Assembly (NCBI RefSeq): GCF_013386765.1 | Contig: NZ_JACARE010000033.1 | Span: 1 to 64,000, forward strand | Origin: Pseudomonas yamanorum | GTDB lineage: Bacteria > Pseudomonadota > Gammaproteobacteria > Pseudomonadales > Pseudomonadaceae | Length of the DNA: 64,000 bases | Reading direction: 5' to 3' | Shown here: one piece after another, positions 19,041 to 28,130 of the stretch | Numbering within the stretch: position 1 is the first letter of the stretch | Layout: every line of letters starts with the position of its first letter | Position numbers and translations under genes: made by a program | The notes under the pieces: model-generated | What the model was told of the DNA's origin: nothing | The model's input: the letters and a program-made list of their open reading frames with translations, nothing else | Database searches by the model: none

Positions 19041-20351
19041 ATGTCACAGAGCGCCGCTGTCACCCAGGCCACCGATGACGATAAAAACGCCGTATACAAG
19101 CGCATCACCCTGCGCCTGATCCCCTTCATTTTCATCTGCTACCTGTTCAACTACCTCGACCGCGTCAACGTCGGCTTTGCCAAGTTGCAGATGCTCGACG
19201 ACCTGAAATTCAGCGAGACCGTGTACGGCCTCGGTGCCGGGATCTTCTTTATCGGCTATGTGCTGTGCGGCGTGCCAAGTAACCTGGCGTTGACCAAATT
19301 TGGTCCTCGGCGCTGGATTGCGCTGATGATGATCGTCTGGGGCACCTTGTCCACCTGCCTGCTGTTCGTCACCACGCCTAGCCACTTCTACGGCTTGCGC
19401 CTGCTGACCGGCGCGGCTGAAGCCGGGTTCTTCCCGGGTGTGGTGCTGTACCTCTCGCAGTGGTTCCCGACCTTCCGCCGAGGGCGGATCATGGCACTGT
19501 TCATGTCGGCGATCCCGGTGTCCGGCTTGCTCGGCAGCCCGTTCTCCGGCTGGATCCTCAACCACTTCGCCGCCGGCCAAGGCGGGCTCGCGGGCTGGCA
19601 GTGGATGTTCCTGCTGCAGGGCATCCCGACGGTGATCCTCGGCGCCCTCGCCTACTTCCTGCTCAGCGACAGCTTTGCCAACGCCAAGTGGCTCACACCC
19701 CACGAGCGCGCGGTACTGGAAGCCGACCAGGCGACCGACCTGGCCAACAAGCCGAAGACCACCAGCGACTCGTTGCTGGCAGTGTTCAAGAACCCGGCCA
19801 TCTGGGCGTTCGGCCTGATCTACTTCTGTATCCAGAGCGGCGTGTATGCCATCAACTTCTGGCTGCCGTCGATCATCAAGAACATGGGCTTCAGCGATAA
19901 CCTGGTGATTGGCTGGTTGAGTGCGATCCCGTATCTGCTGGCGGCGGTGTTCATGTTGCTGGTGGGCCGCTCTGCCGACTTGCGCAAGGAGCGTCGCTGG
20001 CACCTGGTGGTGCCGATGCTGATGGGCGCGATCGGGCTGGTGATTGCGGTCAACTTTGCAACCACGCCGGCCATCGCAATCCTCGGCCTGACCATCGCCA
20101 CCATGGGCGCCCTCACCGGCTTGCCGATGTTCTGGCCGGTGCCCACCGCGATGCTCAGCGCAGGTGCTGCCGCCGGTGGTTTGGCGCTGATCAACTCCAT
20201 GGGCCAGATGGCGGGTTTCCTCAGCCCGTATATCGTCGGGTTTGTGAAGGATGCCACCGGGTCTACGGACCTGGCGCTGTACTTGCTGGCGGCGGTGATT
20301 GTCGCGGGCAGCGTGCTGGCGTTGCGCATGACGCGCACACTCAAGGCCTGA
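19041..20351 (+). CDS. ACS-family MFS transporter
   Basis: The 436-residue permease has about 12 helices and anion:cation symporter family features: LIPFIFICYLFNYLDRVNVGFAKLQM at TM1, GFFPGVVLYLSQWFP in TM4-5 and FRRGRIMALFMSAIPVSGL. This family imports organic anions such as glucarate, tartrate or phthalate. Divergent position from a CdaR-like regulator and glycerate kinase suggests a hydroxy-acid such as glycerate, glucarate or tartronate. AGAGAGAC before ATG 19041 gives a ribosome site. GudP- or GarP-like is the best guess, without proof of substrate. Confidence 0.85.
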   Translation: MSQSAAVTQATDDDKNAVYKRITLRLIPFIFICYLFNYLDRVNVGFAKLQMLDDLKFSETVYGLGAGIFFIGYVLCGVPSNLALTKFGPRRWIALMMIVWGTLSTCLLFVTTPSHFYGLRLLTGAAEAGFFPGVVLYLSQWFPTFRRGRIMALFMSAIPVSGLLGSPFSGWILNHFAAGQGGLAGWQWMFLLQGIPTVILGALAYFLLSDSFANAKWLTPHERAVLEADQATDLANKPKTTSDSLLAVFKNPAIWAFGLIYFCIQSGVYAINFWLPSIIKNMGFSDNLVIGWLSAIPYLLAAVFMLLVGRSADLRKERRWHLVVPMLMGAIGLVIAVNFATTPAIAILGLTIATMGALTGLPMFWPVPTAMLSAGAAAGGLALINSMGQMAGFLSPYIVGFVKDATGSTDLALYLLAAVIVAGSVLALRMTRTLKA

Positions 20352-20391
20352 CATCAGGGTAAACCGGCGCTGTCGACATCCACGGCGGCGC

Positions 20392-20415
20392 CGGTGTTTT
20401 ATAGTCAAAACACCG
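20392..20415 (+). terminator. Hairpin after the ACS-family MFS gene
   Basis: CGGTGTTTT and AAAACACCG form a 9-base perfect stem with a 6-base loop, 40 bases after the MFS stop. There is no T-run after it, so termination is uncertain. Confidence 0.4.
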
Positions 20416-20581
20416 CCGGTCCCTCGTATTAACTCCAGCACCAAAGCCAAGTAACAAGAAGGCTACAAACCTTACCTAACCTTTACTCTGGCGCCGCGTA
20501 ATCCCCTCAAAAAGCACTGTCTGAAACGTATGCCCGGGAATATGATTAAAACCGGTTCGATGCATAGGTAGAGGACTTGTC

Positions 20582-20926
20582 ATGATCAGTCGACTCTCAA
20601 AAATGAAAGTAGCCATCGTGCTTATTGCCACCCTCGCCATCGCAGGGCAAGCAGAAGCCCGTGGTGGGTACGGCTATGGATGGGGTCACGGTGGTTACCG
20701 TGGAGGCTGGGGCTGGGGTGGCCCGGCACTGCTGGGCGCAGTGGTTGGCGGGCTGGTAGTGGGTTCGGTGGTCGCCAACTCCCAGCCTCCGGTCTACGTG
20801 CAACAACCGGTTTACGTGCAACCGCAGCCGGTGTACATCCAGCAACCGCCGCCGGTCTACTACCAGGCGCCGCCTCCTCCGGGCTATTACTACCCGCCGC
20901 AACCGGTTCCGCAGCCGCGTTATTGA
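20582..20926 (+). CDS. Small secreted or membrane protein rich in Gly, Pro, Tyr
   Basis: The 114-residue protein has an N-terminal signal-like helix (KVAIVLIATLAIAGQAEA), a Gly/Trp/Tyr-rich stretch, a hydrophobic Gly-rich segment (ALLGAVVGGLVVGSVVA) and a Pro/Gln/Tyr-rich tail built on VYVQQP-type repeats. This resembles a group of Pseudomonas envelope proteins of unknown function. GAGGA lies upstream of ATG 20582; a second ATG, MKVA, is 8 codons in. It is monocistronic, with about 230 bases of non-coding sequence upstream that holds the MFS hairpin and nothing else I can name. Confidence 0.7.
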   Translation: MISRLSKMKVAIVLIATLAIAGQAEARGGYGYGWGHGGYRGGWGWGGPALLGAVVGGLVVGSVVANSQPPVYVQQPVYVQPQPVYIQQPPPVYYQAPPPPGYYYPPQPVPQPRY

Positions 20927-20982
20927 TCGCTCACCCTTGCAGGTCCCGCATGAAAGCGGGACCTGTCTGGATTGACCGGCGC

Positions 20983-21687
20983 TTAGAGTAATCCGCCGCC
21001 GTCGACATCAATCACGCTGCCAGTGACAAACCCGTTTTCCATCGCCAGCACATACCCGGCCGCCACTTCTTCGGCCTGCCCCACTCGCCCCACCGGCAAT
21101 GCCCCGCCCGCCTTGGCAAACATCGCCAGTCGCTGCTCCTCGGACAAGCCAGAATACGCCTCGGTATCGATCACCCCAGGGCTCACAACATTGACCCTGC
21201 GTGGCGCCAGTTCCTTGGCCAGTTGCTTGCCGAGCGCCTCAGTCGCCGCATTGATCCCGGTCTTGATGAACTGCCCTGCCACCGTCTTGCGCCCCAATTG
21301 CCCCGAAGTCAGGGTAATGCTGCCGCGCTCGTCGAGAAACGGCAGCGCCGACTGGATCGCCCGCAGCGAGCCCCAGAGCTTCACGTTGTAGTTGTCTTGC
21401 GCCAGGTTCAGGTCGGTCTCGATCAAGGTCTTGGCCTGTACCGCAGGGCCGGCGGTGTAGACCAGATGGTCAAAACGCCCCACTGTTTCAAACAGGCGCT
21501 GCAAGGAGGCGGCGTCGGTCACGTCCACCTGCTCGCTGCGCACACCGTTCTCCACGGCTGAAGACAAGCGTCGCCCGGCCAGCACCACGTGAGCCCCGCG
21601 TGCCACAGCCTGTTTGGCCACGGCCGCACCAATACCGCTGCTGCCACCGATGACGATGACGGTTTTGCCGTTGAGGGGAGAAATCAT
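20983..21687 (-). CDS. Short-chain dehydrogenase/reductase
   Basis: The 234-residue enzyme has the NAD(P) motif IGGSSGIGAAVAK and ends with a GGG-type SDR C-terminus (VTGSVIDVDGGGLL). The usual catalytic block is partly changed: SGQLGRKTVAGQFIKTGIN sits where Y-x3-K is expected, and a clear YxxxK is not obvious. It may therefore be a divergent member or have altered activity. It is divergent from a LysR regulator 100 bases away, a common arrangement for a target gene of that regulator. The substrate is unknown. Confidence 0.8.
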   Translation of the reverse strand: MISPLNGKTVIVIGGSSGIGAAVAKQAVARGAHVVLAGRRLSSAVENGVRSEQVDVTDAASLQRLFETVGRFDHLVYTAGPAVQAKTLIETDLNLAQDNYNVKLWGSLRAIQSALPFLDERGSITLTSGQLGRKTVAGQFIKTGINAATEALGKQLAKELAPRRVNVVSPGVIDTEAYSGLSEEQRLAMFAKAGGALPVGRVGQAEEVAAGYVLAMENGFVTGSVIDVDGGGLL

Positions 21688-21787
21688 GAAGAAATACCTG
21701 GTTGGGAAAATGAGCTTTCATCTTCCCAGCTTGGCAATCATTGAAAAATCCCGGTAAAACGACAAGATCTTTAAAGGATTTTTACAG

Positions 21788-22690
21788 ATGAGCTCAATCC
21801 TCGATCTTGAAGTCTTCGTGCGCACCGCCGATACAGGCAGCCTGTCGGCGGCGGCCCGCAGCTTGAGCCTGACCCCGGCAGCCGCGAGCATCGCCCTCAA
21901 GCGCTTGGAAACCCGCCTGGGTATCCGGCTGCTGGCGCGCTCCACCCGCAGCATGCGCCTGACCGAGGAAGGCCGGCGCTACCTCGACAGCGTGCGCGTG
22001 GCGCTGGAAGCATTGTCGGAGGGCGAGCAGGCGATCAAGCAGCAGGGCCAGAGCTTGAGTGGTTTGCTGCAATTGGCGGCGCCCTCGGATTTCGGGCGCA
22101 ATGTGCTGCTGGGCTGGCTGGATGAGTTCAAGCTCGAACACCCGAATGTGCGCCTTCAATTGTTGCTCAATGACAGCAATGCCGACCTGTTCCGCGAAAC
22201 CGTCGACATCGCCCTGCGCTTCGGCGTACCCCGGGATTCCAGCCTGGTGGCACTGCCGGTGGTGCCCGATCACCAGCGCGTGGCCTGCGCCAGCCCAGAC
22301 TACCTGGCACGCCACGGTACGCCCCGCTCCCCACAGGACCTGGCGCAACACAGCACCCTGCGCTACATGCGCCAGGGCCGGGCGAACAACACCTGGTATT
22401 TTCGCCAGGGCTCCGTGCTCCAGGAAGTCGAGGTGAGCGGCGACTACCTGAGCGATGACGGCGAGATCGTGCGGCGCTGGGCGCTGGCCGGGCATGGCAT
22501 TGCCTATAAAGCACGGCTGGATGTGGCCCGCGATATCAAGGCCGGGCGCCTGGTGCCGTTGCTCACCGACTGGCAAGGCGAGCCGACGCCATTCAATTTG
22601 ATGTGCCCGCACCGGCTGCAAGTGTCGGAACGGGTCAAGGTGCTGCATCGTTTCCTGCAACTGCGCTGCGCCGAACTATTACCGCAATAA
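21788..22690 (+). CDS. LysR-family transcriptional regulator
   Basis: The 300-residue protein begins with a LysR winged helix (LDLEVFVRTADTGSLSAAARSLSLTPAAASIALKRLE), then the linker and effector domain typical of the family. It is of the type paired with dehydrogenases and efflux genes. The gene is divergent from the SDR gene and probably regulates it from the 100-base gap. Effector unknown. Confidence 0.88.
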   Translation: MSSILDLEVFVRTADTGSLSAAARSLSLTPAAASIALKRLETRLGIRLLARSTRSMRLTEEGRRYLDSVRVALEALSEGEQAIKQQGQSLSGLLQLAAPSDFGRNVLLGWLDEFKLEHPNVRLQLLLNDSNADLFRETVDIALRFGVPRDSSLVALPVVPDHQRVACASPDYLARHGTPRSPQDLAQHSTLRYMRQGRANNTWYFRQGSVLQEVEVSGDYLSDDGEIVRRWALAGHGIAYKARLDVARDIKAGRLVPLLTDWQGEPTPFNLMCPHRLQVSERVKVLHRFLQLRCAELLPQ

Positions 22691-22766
22691 CCGTCGCGGG
22701 GCTTGTTCCAGAGCCTTGCTCTCTGGTATTGGATAGGCACTGTCTCCCCCTTTTGAGGTGTTCACG

Positions 22767-23777
22767 ATGATTTACCGCACACTGGGCCAGTCCGGGTTGA
22801 AGGTCAGCGCACTGACCCTGGGCAGCATGATGTTTGGCGAGCAGACCAGCACCGAGGACTCGCTGCGCATCATCGACAAGGCCTGGGACCAAGGCATCAA
22901 TTTTATCGACACCGCCGACGTCTACACCGGCGGGCGCTCCGAGGAAATCGTCGGTGAAGCCATCGCCCGCCAGCGTCAGGATTGGGTGCTGGCCTCCAAG
23001 GTGGGCATCGGCCCAGTGGATGGCCTGCCAAACCGCAGCGGCTTGAACCGCAAGCGGATTTTCAATGCGCTGGAAGCCAGCCTGACGCGCCTCGACACCG
23101 ATTACCTGGACATCTACTACCTGCACCGTGAAGACCACAACACGCCGCTGGAAGTGACGATTTCTGCGATTGGCGACTTGATCCGCGAAGGCAAGATCCG
23201 CCATTGGGGCCTGTCCAACTACCGCGGCTGGCGTATCGCTGAAGTGATCCGCGTGGCCGAACGCCTGGGGGTAGACAAGCCGATCATCAGCCAGCCGCTG
23301 TACAACATCGTCAACCGCCAGGCCGAGGTGGAGCAGATCACCGCCGCCGCCGCGTATGGCCTGGGCGTGGTGCCTTACAGCCCGCTGGCCCGTGGCGTGC
23401 TCAGCGGCAAATACGCGCCGGACGTGACCCCTGAAGCCGGCAGCCGCGCCGGGCGCCAGGACAAGCGCATCCTGGAAACCGAATGGCGCGTGGAGTCCCT
23501 GCGTATCGCCCAGCAGATCCAGCAGTACACCCAGGGCCGCGGCGTAGGGATTGTCGAGTTCGCGATTGCCTGGGTGCTGAATAACTCGGCGGTCAGCTCG
23601 GCGATTGTCGGGCCCCGCACCAAGGCACAGTGGGATGCCTACACCGGCGCGCTGGAGGTGAAGATCACGGCGCAAGATGAGGCATTCATTGATTCGCTGG
23701 TCACTCCGGGGCATTCCTCGACGCCGGGTTTCAATGACGTGAGCCACTTCGTGTCGGGGCGGATTGCCCGGCCATAA
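22767..23777 (+). CDS. Aldo/keto reductase
   Basis: The 336-residue protein is an NADPH-dependent aldo/keto reductase of the YghZ/Tas-like group. It has the catalytic aspartate in FIDTADVYTGGRSEEIVGEA, the tyrosine in that block, the lysine in WVLASKVGIG and the histidine in DYLDIYYLHREDHNTPLE, with later SPLARGVLSGKY. ATG 22767 has GAGG 9 bases upstream; the GTG at 22758 is less likely. It is monocistronic and followed by a perfect 13-base hairpin. Confidence 0.88.
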   Translation: MIYRTLGQSGLKVSALTLGSMMFGEQTSTEDSLRIIDKAWDQGINFIDTADVYTGGRSEEIVGEAIARQRQDWVLASKVGIGPVDGLPNRSGLNRKRIFNALEASLTRLDTDYLDIYYLHREDHNTPLEVTISAIGDLIREGKIRHWGLSNYRGWRIAEVIRVAERLGVDKPIISQPLYNIVNRQAEVEQITAAAAYGLGVVPYSPLARGVLSGKYAPDVTPEAGSRAGRQDKRILETEWRVESLRIAQQIQQYTQGRGVGIVEFAIAWVLNNSAVSSAIVGPRTKAQWDAYTGALEVKITAQDEAFIDSLVTPGHSSTPGFNDVSHFVSGRIARP

Positions 23778-23783
23778 CCACGC

Positions 23784-23816
23784 TTTACGGGAGGATCCGA
23801 GAAATCCTCCCGTAAA
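23784..23816 (+). terminator. Perfect 13-base hairpin after the aldo/keto reductase gene
   Basis: TTTACGGGAGGAT and ATCCTCCCGTAAA pair perfectly with a 7-base loop, starting 6 bases after the reductase stop. No T-run follows. It may end transcription with a protein factor or stabilise the 3-prime end; the sequence is unlike the REPINs in this window. Confidence 0.5.
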
Positions 23817-23913
23817 CTGCCCCAAAACAGCGCAAACATCTCACCTTAAAAGCACTATATTCCCTCCCTGAAATCTTCCCTCTTTTGTATAAATCGGTTT
23901 TCGCGAGGACAGC

Positions 23914-24795
23914 GTGTCTAAAGGTGTTGTGTTATCGGTCTTGGCCTCGGTGTTGTTTGCCGTAATGTATTACTTCACGTCGCTGCTCACGCCCTTGAGC
24001 GGCCTGGAGATTTTCGGCTGGCGGATGTTGCTGACGGTGCCTTGCATGACCGTGTTCATGGTCGTCAGTGGCGAGTGGCGCCGTGCCTGGGAGTTGGTGC
24101 GTCTGGCCGCAGCCAAACCCACGTTGATTGGCGGGCTGGTGCTGTCTTCGGCCTTGCTGGGGGTGCAGTTGTGGCTGTTCATGTGGGCACCGCTCAACGG
24201 GCGCAGCCTGGATGTATCCCTGGGGTATTTCCTGCTGCCGTTGACGATGGTGCTCACCGGACGCCTGGTGTATGGCGAACAGTTGTCGCGCCTGCAAAAG
24301 GTCGCGGTGTTTTTTGCAGCCTGCGGCGTGCTTAACGAGCTTTATCAGGTAGGCGGTTTTTCTTGGGCCACGCTGGTGGTGATCATCGGTTACCCGATCT
24401 ACTTCATCGTGCGCAAACGCCTGAAGACCGACCACCTCGGCGGGCTGTGGCTCGATATGGCGCTGATGTTGCCGGTGGCGTTGTGGTTTGTACAAAGCGG
24501 CGAGCAGGGTTTCGCCGTGCTCGACGCCCACAAGGGTTTGTACGCCCTGATCCCGATGCTGGGTTTGATCAGTGCTTCGGCGCTGGTGTGCTACATCGTC
24601 GCCAGTCGCTTGTTGGCGTTCAGCCTGTTCGGGCTGCTCAGTTATGTGGAGCCGGTGCTGTTGCTCGGCGTGGCATTGCTGCTGGGGGAAAGCATCAAGG
24701 CCGGCGAATGGCTGACGTATATCCCGATCTGGCTGGCGGTGATGGTGCTGGTGTTTGAAGGTTTCAAGCACCTGGTTCGCCAGCGCAAGGCCTGA
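23914..24795 (+). CDS. rarD: EamA-family permease RarD
   Basis: The 293-residue protein has about 10 membrane helices in two EamA repeats. It starts at GTG (MSKGVVLSVLASVLFAVMYYFTSLL), with GAGGA just upstream. Sequence and length match the RarD branch, whose members are annotated as chloramphenicol-sensitive proteins but have uncertain substrates. It is followed by a REPIN and is convergent with hpd. Confidence 0.85.
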   Translation: MSKGVVLSVLASVLFAVMYYFTSLLTPLSGLEIFGWRMLLTVPCMTVFMVVSGEWRRAWELVRLAAAKPTLIGGLVLSSALLGVQLWLFMWAPLNGRSLDVSLGYFLLPLTMVLTGRLVYGEQLSRLQKVAVFFAACGVLNELYQVGGFSWATLVVIIGYPIYFIVRKRLKTDHLGGLWLDMALMLPVALWFVQSGEQGFAVLDAHKGLYALIPMLGLISASALVCYIVASRLLAFSLFGLLSYVEPVLLLGVALLLGESIKAGEWLTYIPIWLAVMVLVFEGFKHLVRQRKA

Positions 24796-24802
24796 TGTGA
24801 AC

Positions 24803-24904
24803 CTGTAGGAGCGAGCTTGCTCGCGAAAAACCTGAGAGCAACGCGTTCATCCAGAATGTACGCGTTTTCGTTAACGTTCTTCGCGAGCAAGCTCGCTCCT
24901 ACAG
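24803..24904. repeat. REPIN-like inverted repeat (CTGTAGGAGCGAGCTTGCTCGCG class)
   Basis: The outer arms CTGTAGGAGCGAGCTTGCTC and GAGCAAGCTCGCTCCTACAG match perfectly over 20 bases. Inside is a second repeat, AACGCGT (24840-24846) facing ACGCGTT (24860-24866). The unit lies between the convergent rarD and hpd genes. Its core differs from the two other REPINs in the window, so at least two REP classes coexist here. Confidence 0.92.
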
Positions 24905-24913
24905 AAAGCAGGA

Positions 24914-25990
<1,077 letters not shown>

Positions 25991-26028
25991 TTTCGGTGCC
26001 TCATCATTCTTGTCATTAACGGATGTCG

Positions 26029-26133
26029 TTAGTTGCCAGCAAGGATGAGGTGGGAAGGAGGCGCACAGGAGATACCCCGCACGCTGCGGGCGAGGAAGTC
26101 ACCAAAGATGAGGGGGGACCCGAGTAGCTTCAT
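26029..26133 (-). CDS. Candidate 34-residue leader ORF upstream of hpd
   Basis: Upstream of hpd and in the same direction, ATG 26133 opens a 34-codon frame that starts MKLLGSPLIF and ends HLILAGN, then TAA. The stop is 38 bases before the hpd ATG. Codons 15 to 20 cover a hairpin with arms CCCGCA and TGCGGG (26076-26090), and another 6-base hairpin (26161-26176) precedes the ORF. A ribosome site is weak. It could be an attenuation-type leader peptide, a small protein, or chance; the lack of tyrosine codons argues against classical tyrosine attenuation. Confidence 0.4.
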   Translation of the reverse strand: MKLLGSPLIFGDFLARSVRGISCAPPSHLILAGN

Positions 26134-26160
26134 GGTTACATCAGTCTCTTACGGGCGAGG

Positions 26161-26218
26161 CTTGCGTTAGCGCAAGTCCTTATTCTTGTATGCGTAAATC
26201 GATTCTACACAGCGTAAA
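26161..26218 (-). promoter_or_regulatory. hpd upstream region: stem-loop and GCGTAAA direct repeats
   Basis: CTTGCG-TTAG-CGCAAG (26161-26176) is a perfect 6-base palindrome. Two copies of GCGTAAA begin at 26192 and 26212, exactly 20 bases or two helical turns apart. This spacing suits a dimeric regulator binding one face of DNA in the hpd promoter. No consensus for a known regulator fits well. Confidence 0.35.
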
Positions 26219-26238
26219 CAGATTTGTCCGTACTCTTA

Positions 26239-27162
26239 TCAAATCCCCATTGCCCTCGCCCGCGCAAGGGGTTTGTTGCACAGGTAGATGCCCAGCAGGA
26301 TCACGGCTGCGCCCATCAGCATCGGCGTGGTCAGTTGCTCACCGAGCAGCAAAGCGCCGCAGATGACCGCCGTCACCGGATTGAGGGCGATGAAAACGCC
26401 CGCGCGGGTGGCGCCGATACGGCGCAGGCCATCGTAATAGCCGATATAGGCCAGCGCCGAGCCCAGCACGCCGAGGTACAACAAACTCGTCAGTTGGGGC
26501 AGATCGATGGCGCTCAGTGCGGCCACCGTCAACCGGCCCGTCGCCAGCGTGGTGATCGTCAGCATCAGCGTGCCCAGCAGGATCGACCAAGTCACGGTTT
26601 GCAACGGCCCGAGGTGTTGGTTGAGGCCGCGGGAGAACAGCGAGTACACGCCCCACCCCACCACACAGCCAAAAATCAGCAGGTCACCGATCCAGGCATC
26701 CGCCGCGCCCTGCAACAGCTGTGGGTTACGGCTGACAATTACCAGCCCCGCGCCGCCCAGGCACAGCGCGATACCCAGCAGTTTGAGCGGCCCTAAACGC
26801 TCCTTGAACAGCAGCCACGACGCCAGGCCAATCACCGCCGGGTTCAACGCCACAATCAGCGATGCCCTCGACGCATTGATGTAATGCAGCCCGTAGAAAA
26901 AGCACAGGTTGTAGAAAAAGATCCCGAAAAAACCCAGCACGCTTAATTGCACCCACTGCACGATGGTCGGGCGCACCAGACGAATACGCGCCACGCCCAG
27001 GAACACCAGCAACGCCAGGCTGGCCAGCACAAAGCGCACGGTCGCTGCCAGCAGCGGGTCCAGGCCTGCGGCCAGATAGCGCCCGGCAACGAAGGTGCCG
27101 CCCCAGATCATGGTCACGGCCGCCAGCTTCAGATAGGTGAGACGGTCAGAGGTCGGGGTCAT
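26239..27162 (-). CDS. EamA/DMT-family transporter
   Basis: The 307-residue permease has about 10 helices in two EamA repeats (opening LTYLKLAAVTMIWGGTFVAGRYLAAG, second repeat around WGVYSLFSRGLNQHLGPLQT). Members move amino acids or other metabolites, often for export. It is divergent from a LysR gene 77 bases away, which is the likely regulator. Substrate unknown. Confidence 0.87.
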   Translation of the reverse strand: MTPTSDRLTYLKLAAVTMIWGGTFVAGRYLAAGLDPLLAATVRFVLASLALLVFLGVARIRLVRPTIVQWVQLSVLGFFGIFFYNLCFFYGLHYINASRASLIVALNPAVIGLASWLLFKERLGPLKLLGIALCLGGAGLVIVSRNPQLLQGAADAWIGDLLIFGCVVGWGVYSLFSRGLNQHLGPLQTVTWSILLGTLMLTITTLATGRLTVAALSAIDLPQLTSLLYLGVLGSALAYIGYYDGLRRIGATRAGVFIALNPVTAVICGALLLGEQLTTPMLMGAAVILLGIYLCNKPLARARAMGI

Positions 27163-27239
27163 CAGATTTCTACTCAGGAAACACAGGAATGGCTTATTGT
27201 TTGGCTAATCCCTTGTCATCGTAAAATGAGTAAATACTC

Positions 27240-28130
27240 ATGACCCTTACCCAGCTTGAAATCTTTTCACTGGTGGCCGAGCTGCAAGGCTTCACCAGCG
27301 CCGCCAATCGCCTGGGCATCAGCCAGTCGGCGGTGTCCCACGCAATCAAATCCCTCGAGCAGGAATTGGGTGTGGAATTGATCCGCCGCCATCAGTCCCA
27401 GGTGGAACTCAGTGATATCGGCCAACAGCTGCTGTTGCGCGCCCGGGCCATGCTCGGGTTGGCCAATACGCTGCAACAGGAAGCCGCCGATGCCCGCGGG
27501 ATGAAGCGCGGGACGTTGCGCATCGGCTCTTTCGGGCCCACTTCGTCGATTCGATTGTTGCCCAGGATTCTGCAGCGCTTTGGCCAGTTGCACCCGGGTA
27601 TTGAGGTGCATGTCGATGAAGGGCCGGATCGGCAGGTAATGCAGTGGCTGGAAGAGCGGCGCATCGATGTAGCGTTCGTGGTGCTGCCCGAGGAGCGCTT
27701 CGATACGTTCCCGTTGGTCGAGGACCAACTGGTGGCCCTTCTGCCCGTGAACCATCCTTCAGCCCATCAACCCTGGATCAGTTTGAAGCAGCTATGCAAC
27801 ACCCCGTTTATCCTGACCCAGGCCGGGTCTGCCGAGCTGGTCTCGCGGCTGTTCCTCGGGGCCGGGCTCAAACCGGATATCCGCTACCGCTGCTCGCAGT
27901 TGCTGAGCACGCTGGACACTGTGCGGCGCGGCGATGGTGTGACCATCGTTGCCGAGTTGTCACTGCCGCAGACGAACGAACCAGGTTATTTGAAAAAACC
28001 ACTGGCACCTGCCGTCAAGCGCCAGGTGGGGCTGGCCGTACTGGATCAACGCCAATCGTCTCCGGCCACCCTGGCGTTCATACAGCTAGCGACAAGGATG
28101 GATTACTTGTCGGGCGCCCAATCGGCGTGA
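27240..28130 (+). CDS. LysR-family transcriptional regulator
   Basis: The 296-residue protein has a LysR winged helix (MTLTQLEIFSLVAELQGFTSAANRLGISQSAVSHAIKSLEQELGV) and a normal effector domain (RIGSFGPTSSIRLLPRILQRFGQLHPGIEVHVDEG). It faces away from the EamA gene, so autoregulation and control of that gene are likely. Its 3-prime end overlaps the convergent fimbrial chaperone gene by 28 bases. Confidence 0.88.
   Translation: MTLTQLEIFSLVAELQGFTSAANRLGISQSAVSHAIKSLEQELGVELIRRHQSQVELSDIGQQLLLRARAMLGLANTLQQEAADARGMKRGTLRIGSFGPTSSIRLLPRILQRFGQLHPGIEVHVDEGPDRQVMQWLEERRIDVAFVVLPEERFDTFPLVEDQLVALLPVNHPSAHQPWISLKQLCNTPFILTQAGSAELVSRLFLGAGLKPDIRYRCSQLLSTLDTVRRGDGVTIVAELSLPQTNEPGYLKKPLAPAVKRQVGLAVLDQRQSSPATLAFIQLATRMDYLSGAQSA

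Noticed and set aside
16541..20351. Complete glucarate/galactarate pathway
   Set aside because: Only glycerate kinase, a CdaR-like regulator and a permease are present; dehydratase, aldolase and reductase genes are absent.
26179..26218. TyrR/PhhR box in the hpd upstream region
   Set aside because: The best match is TGTGTA-N7-TTTACG, off in both sequence and spacing from TGTAAA-N6-TTTACA.
28103..28130. Frameshift or assembly error at the LysR/chaperone overlap
   Set aside because: Both proteins run to normal family ends and the 28-base convergent overlap needs no error.
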